A stretch of 64,000 nt of DNA from Allium sativum (lineage: Eukaryota; Streptophyta; Magnoliopsida; Asparagales; Amaryllidaceae): assembly GCA_030737875.1 (NCBI GenBank), contig CM060920.1, positions 477,678,861 through 477,742,860 of the forward strand, read 5' to 3'. Position numbers and translations under genes: made by a program. Position 1 is the stretch's first letter; every line of letters starts with the position of its first letter. Below, in pieces: positions 28,283 to 40,014 of the stretch. The notes beneath the pieces are model-generated. The model searched no databases and had not been told where the DNA came from. It saw only the letters and a list, made by a program, of their open reading frames with translations.

Positions 28283-28699
28283 AATAACCATCGCTAATCC
28301 CTTGCTAATTAGCAAGGGTTTACCGACGGTTATTTATAAATAATAATTTTAAAAATATACATATTCGTCGCTAATCCCTTGCTAATTAGCAAGGGTTTAC
28401 CGACAGATTTTGTAAATAATATTTTATACTAAATTAATAATCCGTCGGTAAATCGTCGGTATATAAATAAAAAATAAAATAAAAGTAAATTAATAAATAA
28501 TATTTTTTATATATAAAATTAGTTAAATGACGGTAAATTGTCGGAAAATTCATGCTAAATTCCGTCGCAAAATCTGACACAGATACCGTCAAGGGTTTTG
28601 CCGACCGAGACATTATGTAGGAAATCCGTCGCTAATTTCTGTTTAGCGACGGATTAGCAGCGTTTTCTGCCGCTGCTAATCTCGGTTTTTCTTGTAGTG
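28283..28699. repeat. right subterminal repeat region of CACTA-1
   Basis: Contains a roughly 79-bp direct duplication around CGCTAATCCCTTGCTAATTA (about 28292 and 28371) and further CCGTCGCTAA motifs up to the right terminus. These mirror the left subterminal region in inverted orientation. Confidence 0.7.
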
Positions 28700-28834
28700 A
28701 AGAGACCTCTCCAATTCCTTTGCCAATTCAAGTGTAATTTAGATACTAATAAAGGGAGAAAAGCAAGAAATGAACAATATGAGAGAATTCATGTATGTTG
28801 TAAAGCAAAGTATCATAATGAGAAGTGATTCAAA

Positions 28835-28867
28835 AGTGGACATAGATCTATTCTAAATCGAACCACT
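28835..28867 (+). promoter_or_regulatory. conserved LTR hairpin, copy 1
   Basis: The outer stem is AGTGG with CCACT and the inner stem is GATCT with AAATC (one mismatch). The layout AGTGG-ACRTA-stem-loop-stem-GAA-YCACT also occurs in the 3' LTR, in the Tat LTR and at 60204. It sits about 130 bp from the LTR end, in the part usually transcribed as R/U5. TATAAA follows directly. Confidence 0.7.
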
Positions 28868-28998
28868 ATAAAAATTCTTTATTGTTCATTTTATGCTCTT
28901 TATTTTGTGATTACGTGGTCCCATATTCTAATCTAACCATTTGGTGAAGTGCTTATAAAGCAACTTTGGTGTTGAAAACAGATTTTGGTTTTAACATT

Positions 28999-29016
28999 TG
29001 GCGCCCACCATGGGGA
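28999..29016 (+). other. primer-binding site, tRNA-Lys-like
   Basis: TGGCGCCCACCATGGGGA starts two bases after the LTR end. From memory it is close to the 3'-end complement of plant tRNA-Lys; I see a few mismatches. This kind of site is common in Tat/Athila-type Gypsy elements. Confidence 0.7.
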
Positions 29017-29148
29017 TGCATTCACATTTCTCTCAATCTTAAGAACCTACCATGAAGTTCTAAGCCTGCTTCTACCATAGATTCTATAGGTCTAAGATCT
29101 AGACCCACCGACGAACTCTCTTGCAAATTCAAAGCCTTATCCGAAATC

Positions 29149-30770
29149 ATGGCCAAATCTAAGAAGACCACTAGTAAGACCATTAATGAAAATGAAAATG
29201 TCTCTAACAACGAGACCACTCCACTTAAAAACCACTTTGAAGTTGGAGAAAGTTCAGTGAGTGGAGCCGGTGTAACCAAAGCTGGATTAGATGCCGTCGT
29301 CGCTAACTTGAGTCAACGAATGGAAACCTCCAATAAAGCCTTAATCAATGATAATAAAACTCTGTTGGATGCAAATCAGGCCTTAATGGATAAAATGAGT
29401 GCTCTCCTAAACACCAAGCGAATCCCGCTTCTCCTCCGAAAATCCATATCAACCTTGAAGAGAATGCAAATTCATCAGCCTCTGATCATCATCATAATGA
29501 AAATATGTAAGGATTTGTTGACAAAGACGATGCTAATATCGAGGACTTAAAGCTGAAAGCTAAAAACCATTCCGATTGAGGTAACAGACCAGTTGCAAGT
29601 GCCGTCAAAGGGGCACCTTCCCATAGTGGAAGTAAAAAACCTAGATCTTCTAAATGCGATCGCTCGCCACGACAAGCATCCGGAAAAGTGATCGAAGTCT
29701 GCTCTCCGGAACAACACAACTCGAAGGAATATATCGTGGATATGGTAAAGCAAATAATGAAAGATAACATGTCTCGCAAGGATAGTGGAAGCGAATGAGA
29801 CTTCTCCTTCGGTAAAAATCCATTCACAAAGAGGATCCACAAAGCTGTGTTCTCTAAGAAGTTCACTCATCCTACTCTACCTCCGTACGACGGGGCTTCT
29901 GATCTGAATCACTTCTTGTATAGATATGAGTGGTACATGAATGCATCAAAAGCAACAGATGAGATCAAATGCCTATGCTTCCCTCTCTATCTAGAAGGCA
30001 TCGCATCATTATGATTCACAAGGCTGCCGTCCAAATCCATCGACTGATTCGATGATTTGATTATGAAATTCAAGAAGCAGATCAGGATGCAAGCTACCAA
30101 GGCTAAGGACGTTATTTCTCTGACATCAATGAAGCAGAATCCAGGAGAATTTTTCAAAGCCTTTCTCAAGAGATTCCATAATGCTTTGGCCGAAGTAGGA
30201 AATCCAGAGCCCTGCATGATCTTAATGTCTCTAATTGGCGCCATAGATGAGAAGAGCGAATTTGGTAAATGGATTAAAATGAAAGTGCCAAACACGCTTA
30301 ACAAATTCTATAAAAAGGCCAAGGAGTACATGAGAGTCGACATTAATCCTGTACCTCTTCAGATCGTTAATGCTAATCCGCTTCTTGAAGCTCCCAAAAA
30401 TGCGGCTACACAGTATAATCAGAAGAACACTCAGGGGTAGAAGCATGCCAATGATGGGAAGGGCAATAAAGATTATAAGAAGGCTCGCCTTTTCAACTCA
30501 TCAGAGCTCACGCCTTTGAATGACACTCCTGAAAATATCTACCTTGCAATAATGAATTCTGAATAGTATGCGGAGCCAAATCCGATAAGGATAAGCGAGA
30601 AAGAAGCAAGCTTGGGAAAGTTCTGCAAATTTCACAACCAGCCTGGTCATAACACTAATGAATGCTGACACCTAAAGAACCTCATCGAGGAAATGATCAG
30701 GAAAAACAGGTGGCAATAGTATGTGAAGAATCCACAAGCTGCAAATCCTTCCTCAACTCCCTAGGGGCAA
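29149..30770 (+). pseudogene. decayed gag of the gag-only element
   Basis: Gag is the particle-forming protein that packages the element RNA. The start chosen is the ATG giving MAKSKKTTSK, 133 bp after the primer site. The stretch at 29840-30440 shows a Retrotrans_gag core (PPYDGASDLNHFLYRYEWYM, then LIMKFKKQIRMQATKAKDV and SMKQNPGEFFKAFLKRFHNA). Near 30624-30665 comes a zinc-knuckle-like CKFHNQPGHNTNEC. The frame is broken by a shift near 29420 and by many stops, including a TGA where the Tat gag at 50 kb has Trp (before FTRLP). It resembles that Tat gag throughout, so the two share a lineage. It is not functional as it stands. Confidence 0.85.
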
Positions 30771-31204
30771 GGGGCATCAAATGATCAGTCCGGTCCAAAC
30801 AAAGAGCTTATGCCCAAACCGATCGAAGGCTGATCATCAACTGATAACCAATGACAGTGCTCCAATTTCAATGGCTCAGAATAAGCCGTCTGTCGAGCGC
30901 TTGTTCCTGTAACATTGCGTCCCCAACAACTCTAGTTCAAGTGCTAAATGCTGTGAATACCAACATGCACAAATGTAAAAATAGAAAAGCTTCGCCTTGA
31001 AAAGTGAATGGGAAAAGTCGTAAAGATCCAAACAACGAACAAACGCCATGACAAACCAACACGAGAGCTATAACTTTTGTCGAAGGGGAGCTTCCCCAAG
31101 TTAGAGTTCAAAGCCTCAGTTCCTAAATCGGAATAGCCTGCCAAGTCAAGCATCTAACATAAGGACTGGTAGCTACCCCATGAAACGATATAACAGCCAC
31201 TCAA

Positions 31205-31975
31205 ACCATTTGCGTAGCATTTGAAATATCAGATGTGAAAAATGAAATCCATTTGTGTAGCATTTGAAATGTCAGATGTGAAGAATGAAATCCATTGCGT
31301 AGCATCTAAAATATCATATGTGAAGTATGAAAAACCATTTGCGTAGCATCTGAAATATCAGATGTGAAGAATGAAATCCGTTTGCGTAGCATCTGAGATA
31401 TCAGATGTGAGGAATGAACAACCATCTGCGTAGCATTTGAAATATCACATGTGAAGAATGAAATCCATTTGCGTAGAATTTGAAATATTAGATGTGAAGA
31501 ATGAAAACTCATTTGTGTAGCATCTGAAAAATCAGATGTGAAGAATGAAAACTCATTTGCGTAGCATCTGAAAAATCAGATGTGAAGAATGAAATCCATT
31601 TGCGTAGCATTTGAAATATCATATGTGAAGAATGAAAACCCATTTTCGTAGCATATGAAATATCATATGTGAAGAATGAAAACCATTTGCGTAGCATCTG
31701 AAAAGTCAGATGTGAAGAATGAAATCCATTTGCGTAGCATCAGAAATATCAGACGTAAAGAATGAAAACCCATTTGCGTAGCATCTGAAATATCAGACGT
31801 GAAGAATGAAAACCCATTTGCATAGCATCTGAAATCAGATGTGAAGAATGAAATTCATTTGCGTAGCATCTGAAAAATCAAATGTGAAGAATGAAATCCA
31901 TTTGCGTAGCATCTGGAAAATCAGATATGAAGAATGAAATCCATTTGCGTAGCATCTGATTATTTCAGATGCCAA
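31205..31975. repeat. tandem array: about 18 copies of a 43-45-bp unit
   Basis: The unit contains CATTTGCGTAGCATCTGAAA and TATCAGATGTGAAGAATGAA. I counted about 18 GTAGCAT-type marks between 31211 and 31950. Units differ by point changes and 1-2-bp indels. It lies downstream of gag in the untranslated part. Minus-strand frames reading SSHLIFQMLRK over and over are produced by the array and are not genes. Each unit contains the inverted pair CATCTGA...TCAGATG, so every unit can form a small hairpin. Confidence 0.95.
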
Positions 31976-32029
31976 GAATATCAGACCTCTAGTTAACTTG
32001 CGTGACATATGATTACCTCGGAAATGACG

Positions 32030-32235
32030 AATAGCAGGGGCAAAATAAAGTCCTTCCATGGCAGGGGAAAATTAAAATTTTCGTTCTCCTCTAGTAGAGG
32101 CAACAATGAAAACCCAAAGACCACCTTTAGCGGGGGCAATAAATCTCAAGACCTCCCCTAGTGGGTGCAATGAACCCAAAGTCCTCCCCTGGCGGGGGCA
32201 CGATGTACAAGTCCTCCCCTAGCGAGGGCACAAAG
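32030..32235. repeat. second tandem array, CCTCCCCTAGCGGGGGCA unit
   Basis: About five imperfect copies of a roughly 36-42-bp unit carrying CCTCCCCTAGCGGGGGCA. It is GC-richer than everything around it. The unit core is itself an inverted repeat (CCCCTAGCGGGG). Confidence 0.8.
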
Positions 32236-33257
32236 ATATAATAACTCTCCAAATAGAAATGCTGAACTAGTTCGTAAAAGTCAAAATTCCTATTGTATTG
32301 ACAAAGCTCAAAAGCTTCATACGTGTGGGCAAGCTCGAGTGGCTCTGACTAACAAAGTGAAAGCTTTTAGCACGTCAATAACAATTAAGGAAATCTGACA
32401 AACTGATTACATTGAACTTTTTCAACTTGTGACGACCCATGGCATGTGGCAAAGCAACCACATAAGAGTTGAATAATGCCCAGGAAAAATGCCATGGGTC
32501 CATCGCAATATTGCAATGAGCCAAAAACCAGTATACTCTCATCAAAAAGGCCAATACACTTGGCTTGATCTTGCCCTCAAAATGGGAGAATTTGAAGAAT
32601 TCGGCAAAATCGATATGCTCGATATGCCGACAAAAATTATCGCACCGATAAAAATCAAACTGGGAAACCCAAATGGAATCTTATAACACAAAGGCTTCCT
32701 CGTCTTCAAATCTCCCACCATAAATATCTCACAAAAGTTCGACGATATCTCACTTCAAATCTAGGTATAAGTGATGCTTTAAAAGGCAACTATACGAACA
32801 TGGCATAGTTCGAATCTAATAGAGTAGTAACGCTTATCAAGGAGTTGAAGCTAATATTCGTCAACAGTTCCAATATGAAATATAAAAGAGATTGAGCAAC
32901 ACCGGGGTAAATTGTTGTGAAACAAGGATTCAAAATTTCATACATCCCAAGATGATTTATGATGTCAAAGCAAATTCAAATCGAAGTTCCAATTTAAACA
33001 GGTGGCATAAAGCATCTAAGCCCAATGCGTTCTCCAACTCAGCCTAAAGTTACAGATCGCCCAATGGATCAAAAATCAAATCATGCATTTGCTGGTCACC
33101 ATCAAATTAAAAGGCATCAGCAATGCAAGATGCAAATCGAGAATTGTCATAGTAAGCAAAAAGGCTATGACTGGGTTTCAACACAAGCTATATCAGTAAT
33201 GGTCATTTCGAAGCCCGCATTTCTTACAAGCAAGAAATACCAGCTTCGAGAGGCAAA
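32236..33257 (+). mobile_element. non-coding 3' internal region and PPT of the gag-only element
   Basis: No frame resembles protease, reverse transcriptase or integrase. The last bases before the LTR, CTTCGAGAGGCAAA, are a weak polypurine tract. Small open frames at 32489 and 33025 have no recognisable features. Confidence 0.6.
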
Positions 33258-35003
33258 TGTTAACCCCGTTGTGAAAACACGGTTCAAAATTATGAAGTAT
33301 TCACGAACGTTGTCATGTGGCTTTATTTAGCTCGTGATTTCGTTTAGCTCACACAACAGTTTGGACCACTAGCACTCTTTTAGCCCGTTCCATCAACTGG
33401 CTCCAAGACCACAACTTTTAGCTCATCCCAGCTCTTGGCTCATCCACCTTGTTTAGGTTGTCACTGCCATGCATTGGTGAAGTATTGCATGAATGTGACG
33501 TTAAAGCTCAAAGAAATAACGTACAAACAAAAGGCATGAGCTAAAGAGTGAATTTAGGACATGCTGAATGTCCCAAGTTGTGACCACACCTACAATTTAT
33601 TTTAGGTCGGGTCATAGCATTAATATGGACACGTGGTGGAGTATTTGAGGGGTAAAAATTGTTTTTGGCTCGTGGCATGCATTTAAGACGATGGATGTCA
33701 AGGATGCATTTGGGTCGCTCTATATATTTAGATTGTGCATGGATATAGGTCGTTCTAAGGACCGCTTAGATCGTTGCCAAAAAGTGGGGATGTTATCCTA
33801 TTAGCTTATAGTCTCCTACCATGTCAGCATTAAACCCATTTGCATCGTTGGACCATTTTAGGTCGTTAAGGCTAGTTTAGACCATATGCATGTATTTTCC
33901 TTGAGAACAGCTGGCATATTTTAGATCATGTGTGTTCATATTAACGGCAGAAGGTAATTGCACGCATGACAAAAATGAGGCCACATGTTCACGTTTGTGA
34001 TAAAGTGAAAGTTTTATTGGCAACGTGGTGAATCCATGAAGAACTTTAGGTCACTGAAGAACTTTTATCTCGTTCCAACATTTGGGAGATTAGCTCATCC
34101 GCATTGCTTTAGATCGTTCCAAGGATATTGCATCATGTGCTTTTGCCAGGTTAGTGACAATTGTAAAGTGTTAGCGGTGAACTGTCATCACTGAGGAGAA
34201 GGTGGACCATATATTTTAGGTCGTTCCTCGAGTTAGACCACACAACATTTGGTTTAGGTCGTTGGGCATGAAACGTTTAGGTCGTTCGCAACATAAAACA
34301 TGGGATCCCGCAATTACGACTTCGCCACTCCATCTAAATTCCACCTATAAATACCCACATAATTCACACATCAAAGGGGGACCGAATTTTCATTCCTAAC
34401 ACGAAGTGCCGCCAAATTGGAAGCTCTCTTCTAAGTTCATTAATGGCTTTCAAGGATCAAACAACTTCTCTCCAACATCAAATGGATCAAATCTATTCTA
34501 ATCAACATAAGAGTTCTCTTCAATTCAATCAAAGCTTCTCTAATCTTCTTCATATGCCATGGAAAATCTCTCCAACACGGTTCAAGTGATCTCTAACCGC
34601 TATTAATCCTCTCTAGAGTTCGGATCTAACACAAAATTCATATTAAATCATGGAAGAGTATCAAAACGCTTAAGTGATTGAAGATTCATACATCCACCAT
34701 CACAAAGCAAGAGATATCTCCAATTCTTTTGTCAGTTCAAGTGTAGTTTGGATCCTAGAAAGAGAGAAAAGCGAGAAATGAACAATATGAAAGAATTATG
34801 TATGTAGTAAAGTAAAGTATCATAATGAGAAGTGACTCAAAAGTGGACGTAGATCTATTCTAGATCGAATCACTATAAAAATTCCTTATTCTTCATTTTA
34901 TGCTCTTTATTTTGTCATTACATGGTCCTATATACTAATCTAACCATTTGGTGAAGTGCTTATAAAGCACTTTTGGTGTTGAAATCAAATTTTAGTTTTA
35001 ACA
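33258..35003 (+). mobile_element. 3' LTR of the gag-only element
   Basis: Begins TGTTAACCCCG and ends TTTTAACA. It aligns with 21799-23254 plus 28703-28996. It keeps the empty target site of CACTA-1 near 34706 and carries the conserved hairpin at 34842-34874 with inner stem GATCT/AGATC, perfectly paired. The right flank is CCAAT. Confidence 0.9.
34842..34874 (+). promoter_or_regulatory. conserved LTR hairpin, copy 2
   Basis: The outer stem AGTGG with TCACT has one G-T pair. The inner stem GATCT with AGATC is perfect. TATAAA follows, as in the 5' LTR copy. Confidence 0.7.
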
Positions 35004-35008
35004 CCAAT

Positions 35009-38000
35009 GCATATTTAATTAAGCCACAGTGTGCACTATTTGAGAGATTGATATTGCAATATTTGTTGTCACATTTGAATCATATTCATTCTGTTCTTGG
35101 GCGTTGGATTCTTCTATAAGATAAACAACATCAGCTATATTTACAGCCCTATTCCTTAAAAAAAAAATCCTTAATATGCATAAATCATTGGCTGTGTGTA
35201 ACAATGTATATTCATTTTGGCCTTTATAGATGAACACTGTATGTCATGTATAATCAACATAAACATATATATGGCAGCTATCATTTGCGTATTAAGATAC
35301 ATAATAATCATGTTCTTATGTTTCGGCCCATTTGTTTTTTTTCCAACTAAACGACTCAACTCATACAGTTAGAACAGTTCATCATGACTTAATTTTTTTG
35401 ACATATATGTTTTATTGCCTATTGTTAATATTTGATACTACATTTTTGGTTATAGGCACAGAAGGCATCACGTATAGGAAACTTTTAATCAACCAAAGTG
35501 TAGCCACAAAGCAATTCAGAAAGAACTGCTCCCGCACAAGGTCAGTTTTAAAAACCGGCTGCAAGCAATTTGTTTGCAAACTTATCTTAAACTCTAAGTT
35601 ACAGTATATATATCGTTAGGTTTGCATAAGTTTTAAACTTATCTTAAACTCATACAGTAGAACCTGCTCACTATTGTTGACCACGACATTGTTTTCTTGA
35701 TTTATCTATTCATGCCTTTTTCCTTCTCATTATAAACGCTTATTTTTTATACAAATAGATAACCAAATCACGTGGATGCTCTTTCATCACTTTGCTACTT
35801 CTTGGTGTAATTATAAGCATAGCACAGTGTCCTTCTGCAAATAATTCAAAATTATATACATATTCATGAAGAAGTAATAGATTCGAATTTTACGTTTGTT
35901 TATCTTATTTCGCGTTATCAATACACTTTCAAAAGAGTACTGGATAAATAGCTTGTATGTAAGAGATTAATACTGTTATCATTCTACAACAACAAGACTT
36001 GCAAACTCCAAATGCAGTATATCATGTACATACTGTTTCATGATTTTTTTTCTTCCATTTTACACCAATGAGCTTTATATAAAGTGCCTCCATACGTGCA
36101 TTAATTAGCCAATCTACAAGCGTCCAATTCGTTAATCAATGGTATGTAGCAATTAACCTCTCATCCCTTTGGAAATTGCATGTCTACATGCAATATTTTT
36201 CACTCTGGTGTTTTTATTTGGTTTCATAATTAAATATGAAAATATGACTTTTTATTCACTGTTGCATGTTTGAGTTTATTTTTAGTTCACTCTTTAGAAG
36301 ATTTTTCTATTTTTGGATTCTTCCCTTCCAATTTGAATTTACTAAATTTTAACAGTAGGTATTTCTTCTACACTCTATAAATTTCAACTTTTGTATCTCT
36401 CTTCTCCTAAATTTTTATTCCCTTTTTTTGTGGTTTCATTCCATATTTATAAAATATTCTTAATTTATATGGGTACATGGTTTGTAACTGTTATCTTAAA
36501 TTTTGGGTGCTACTATTCATACCTCGGTTTAGACTTCCGACCACCTTTCTAAATTTAATACAAGTGATTATTTTATATATTCTTCTGGCCACAATATATT
36601 ATTTTTTTCACTCAATTATTCACTGTTGTACTTCTCCTAAGAAAAATACTTCTCCTAAGAAAAATACTCACTTCTCTACAATTTCAAAACCTAAACCCTA
36701 ATAAAAACAGATATTCTTTTGTGCTTAATAGAGATGAAAGATTAAGATAAAAAAGGTTAGAATTGCATGATTTTTATTGTTTTCTATTATGTTATAGATT
36801 ATTTTGTTAAGGTTTTTTGAATGGTTAGGGTTTCCATTGGTTTTAGGATTTTTTTTGCTCTGTTGGAAATTTTAAGCTTGGAAAACATTAAATTTTACAA
36901 CATTGTAATAGAGAATGACAATGTAAGTTTTGACTTGTATAATTTTTATCCATATAACGTATGTATCTTCTTTTACAGATTGATACATTAATTTTTTTTA
37001 TGGTTTGATAAATGAAGTACTTGAATGATGATACATTGGACGATAAACATGAAGGTTGTGATAATATGATGCAAGATGTTCGATCAAATGACTCAAAAGA
37101 CATAAATGCATGAGGTGAGGAAGGAAGCATTCGTGTAGAGGAAGATACTGATAACTTTCCCATTTTTAGGTTACTAACTTAGATGGTGGCCAGCAGAGGA
37201 AATTTAAAATATTTGGGGTACTTTTAGTAATGGTGGTCGGAAGTGTAAATCGGGGTGTGAATAGTAGTACCCTAAATTTTAATGGTTTCAAATTGATCGC
37301 TTTATTTCTTGGTTCTACAGTTTGGCAACCCTTCCTATTTTAACTTTTATGTTTTATAATATTATTCATTCAGTTATTCCCGCCCTTGGCCTGTTCTCTG
37401 TTAGCCAATGTTTAAGGCATGTATTATCTTATAATCGGAAAATTATATTTAGTAATTTCTTTGGTAGTAAAATTAGGGTATCATTTTGCTCATTGCATTT
37501 GATATTCATGACAGATGATCTTCACTTTTGAATTTTTGAAAATTTAAATTTTAGTTTTGTTGGTTTCTTTAAATGTCTCACTTATGAGTTTATCATAAAA
37601 CTTAATTCTCCATCTTCGATTCCCAAAATTTGCAGGTTCCCTTTTGTTCCGTAATTTTCTAAATTTATATCTTGCAAACCTTGCACTTTCTAGTATTCTG
37701 AATTCTTGCTTTTTCCCATATTTAAAATAATCCTTATACTATTTTATAGTTTATAAAGTTCATTGACTAATGCTTCTCAAAAGTTATTTTAAGTTTACAT
37801 TTTTATTCATGATTCAACATTTTAGTATAACAAAAAACGAACCTTCTTTTCTTAATGAAAGATTAGTAGGTGGATACTACTACAAATATTTCTACCACAT
37901 GTTATAAGTGGAAAGTGGATGTAATCAAACTGACCGTTAAAGAGGTTTCCCTACTACAAAAGAGACTAAATCAATTTTCAAATCGATTGTTAGATAGGTT

Positions 38001-38560
38001 TCCCCAGGGTTGGCCCTGAGTATTTGTAGGCCTAGTACGAGAAGAAAATTTTGGGTCCTTAATTTATTTATTTTAATGAAATTAAAGTTAAGTGAAAATG
38101 TGTTTTTTTACTGTGCGTATCCATTGGGAAAATTGCGTGTCTCAGCAAATTCATAAAGCTTTTACCCATAGGGCCCATTAGGTCATACAAACGATAATAT
38201 GATAAACATGCATCATCCCATAGGGCCTATTAGGTCATACAAACGATAATATGATAGACATGCATTATCCCATAGGTCCCATTAGATTCAATCCTTTCTG
38301 TATGCTTACGTACAATCTACTATATAGATTCACTCTTTCAACAATTCTATTCAGTATAAGTTAAATACCTCCTTGCTTTAATAAAGGTAATTTTTTTTGA
38401 ATGGACCCCCAAACTAATGATTCTGTGCAGCCGCACTGCTTGCAGTAGATCAGGGCCAGCAATGGGTTTTCCTTGCGTACTGAAAGAGCGGCCAAATGAA
38501 TTTGTCGGTGCATGCTAAAAATTCTTTCTGTCTTGTGTCTTCCGATCATTCCTCTGCTAA
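35009..38560. other. AT-rich background DNA, no gene recognised
   Basis: No protein family could be read in any frame. Two exon-like pieces were seen but not identified: about 35455-35540 on the plus strand (after GGTTATAG, before GTCAGT) and about 35022-35120 on the minus strand (after CTTATAG, ending in a stop). Near 37014-37170 a plus-strand reading, acidic and broken by one stop, may be a gene relic. Confidence 0.5.
38165..38290. repeat. 52-bp tandem repeat, about 2.4 copies
   Basis: Units begin CCCATAGGGCCCATTAGGTC at 38165, 38217 and 38269 (the last partial), with a few substitutions. Confidence 0.85.
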
Positions 38561-38569
38561 AACCTCACG

Positions 38570-38798
38570 ATTTTTAATTTCATACTCTCCCGATTTCATC
38601 TCTCCCACATAATCTTTCTCCCATATTTCTCAAATCGTTGTGCGGTTCTCTCTCATCTTCTAAATCCAGTCTCCCTTCAAATTCGCTCCTCAAAATTGCC
38701 CTAAAGAACTTTGCTCTACCACTCAATTTTGGTCATCGTTGCTTCGCCTGAAATCGTTCTCTAATCGCTACTCAAATCACTTCTGAAAAGGTAATTAT
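38570..38798 (+). other. orphan exon resembling a 5' untranslated leader
   Basis: C/T-rich leader-like sequence with many TCTCTC and TTCTCCC runs and no ATG frame, ending CTGAAAAG before GTAATT. This is the composition of a plant 5' UTR exon with a good donor site. The gene it came from was not recognised. The ORF at 39754 lies 955 bp downstream after a TGCTTTAG acceptor and might be its partner, but nothing proves that. Confidence 0.3.
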
Positions 38799-39753
38799 GA
38801 AAATTATTTTAAGTTCTCAAATATTTCACTTCGTATTAATTAGAATCCGGTCATTTGCTTAATTTTGAAATTGGTTTTAGTTACATAAAGATGTTAATCA
38901 GACTTTTTCTTATTCAGAGCTCAAATAATTTTGGTATTATGTAACATAGATGCCGCATAAAAATACCGATATTGCCTGTAATCTTCGTAGACCTAATATT
39001 CAAGTGTTTACAGCCTTTTATATCGATTGAAGCACAAATTGATGAATACAATTAGAATCCATCTAGAGAACATAGATGTTTTATCAACAGTGCGGTTCAC
39101 TTTTAAATTATAATTCAGCTTCATAATTCATGTCTTTGATTCACCTGCATATGCATGTTGCAGTTTCAAGTTAAAACACTCATTCCACACAGTTTTCCCA
39201 TAGATATCACTTGCACCATACAACGTTTCATATTCTATTCTATAATTCTTTTACCGTTTCTTAGATTTTGGCATTATCATACAAATATAGGTGGTGATAT
39301 ATAGAAAAAAATTATTGTCATTGGTTAGGACTCTACGTGACATGGTTCAGATTTATACTTGCTCTGCAAATGTACACATTCTTTTATGTATATGATTAGG
39401 CACATAGTTTTCCGTATATCCACTACAAATGACACTCATTATCAATTATGACGCTTGTGCTTCTACATTACACCCGCATGACACGTTCATAACTGGCTCA
39501 GTGGATATGCAACATTAGTTTTCGAAAAATTTGCGCATTTACCAACCCAACAATACAACGAGTTTAATAATTCTATGCTAACAATTGAAGTGTTTCTTTT
39601 CTATAATAACTGGCTCAGTGGATATTCAACTGTCCTCTTCTTTATAGATGACTAATGTTTATAGGTAGTAAGTCCCTCTGTAATACAACAATATGTCATA
39701 TATCCTCTATTATTTCCGTTCTTTTTCAATGCTTTAGAAAGTTATTCTAAAGT

Positions 39754-40011
39754 ATGAACAGTGTTTTTAGTGATACTAATACACAAAAGAGGATTTCAAT
39801 TACTTATGATGGAAAAAGGTTACAAAAGGATAAGCCTATATTTTTGCGCATGAAAGGAAGACAGTGGCTAAATGTTCTCTTTATAGAGATGAATATAGAA
39901 GTAACTAACATTGATCATATAAATCAATCTGTTAAAAAATTTAAGCAATCCTTTGATCAAAACTTAAACATGGACATAGTATTTTGTTGTGGTTGCCACC
40001 CATGTGTCTAG
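39754..40011 (+). CDS. hypothetical 85-residue ORF, unrecognised
   Basis: Starts MNSVFSDTNTQKRISITYDG, is rich in K, I and N and ends CCGCHPCV. A splice-acceptor-like TGCTTTAG lies just upstream. No domain, signal peptide or membrane segment is evident. It abuts the left breakpoint of the kinase fragment on the other strand, so it may be part of a chimeric insert. It could equally be a chance frame; composition is only slightly better than background. Confidence 0.25.
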   Translation: MNSVFSDTNTQKRISITYDGKRLQKDKPIFLRMKGRQWLNVLFIEMNIEVTNIDHINQSVKKFKQSFDQNLNMDIVFCCGCHPCV

Positions 40012-40014
40012 TAA

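Larger units (their letters stand above)
23255..28699. mobile_element. CACTA-1: non-autonomous CACTA (En/Spm) DNA transposon, 5445 bp
   Basis: The ends are CACTACGAGAAAAACC and its inverse GGTTTTTCTTGTAGTG. The terminal inverted repeat is 25 bp (23255-23279 and 28675-28699) with one mismatch. A 3-bp duplication AAG flanks it, and an empty site in the sister LTR proves the boundaries. Subterminal regions are full of short repeats such as TCGCTAATTAGCG and CCGTCGCTAAT, as CACTA transposases need. No TnpA/TnpD-like open frame is visible, so it should depend on an autonomous relative. Confidence 0.92.
21799..28996 (+). mobile_element. 5' LTR of the gag-only element, split by CACTA
   Basis: Without the 5448 bp of transposon plus duplication the LTR is about 1750 bp, matching the 1746-bp 3' LTR. 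The first bases are AGTTTACCCC where the 3' LTR has TGTTAACCCC, so the terminal TG has mutated. The LTR ends TTTTAACA at 28996. Recurrent short phrases such as TTTAGGTCGT and TTAGCTCGT appear throughout both LTRs. Confidence 0.85.
21799..35003 (+). mobile_element. gag-only Gypsy retroelement (TR-GAG-like), complete with LTRs
   Basis: Flanked by CCAAT on both sides (21794-21798 and 35004-35008). It holds a 5' LTR split by a CACTA transposon, a tRNA-Lys-like primer site, a decayed gag, two tandem-repeat arrays, a non-coding 3' region and a 3' LTR. No protease, reverse transcriptase or integrase remnant was seen in any frame between gag and the 3' LTR. This matches the non-autonomous TR-GAG class (terminal repeats plus gag). 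The gag is of the same type as that of the Tat element at 48 kb. The alternative is an autonomous Tat element that lost pol by deletion. Confidence 0.8.

Noticed and set aside
31306..32059. Series of minus-strand open frames reading SSHLIFQMLRKWISF-like repeats
   Set aside because: They are the translation of the 44-bp tandem array in one frame; no start context, no conserved domain, and the repeat explains them fully.
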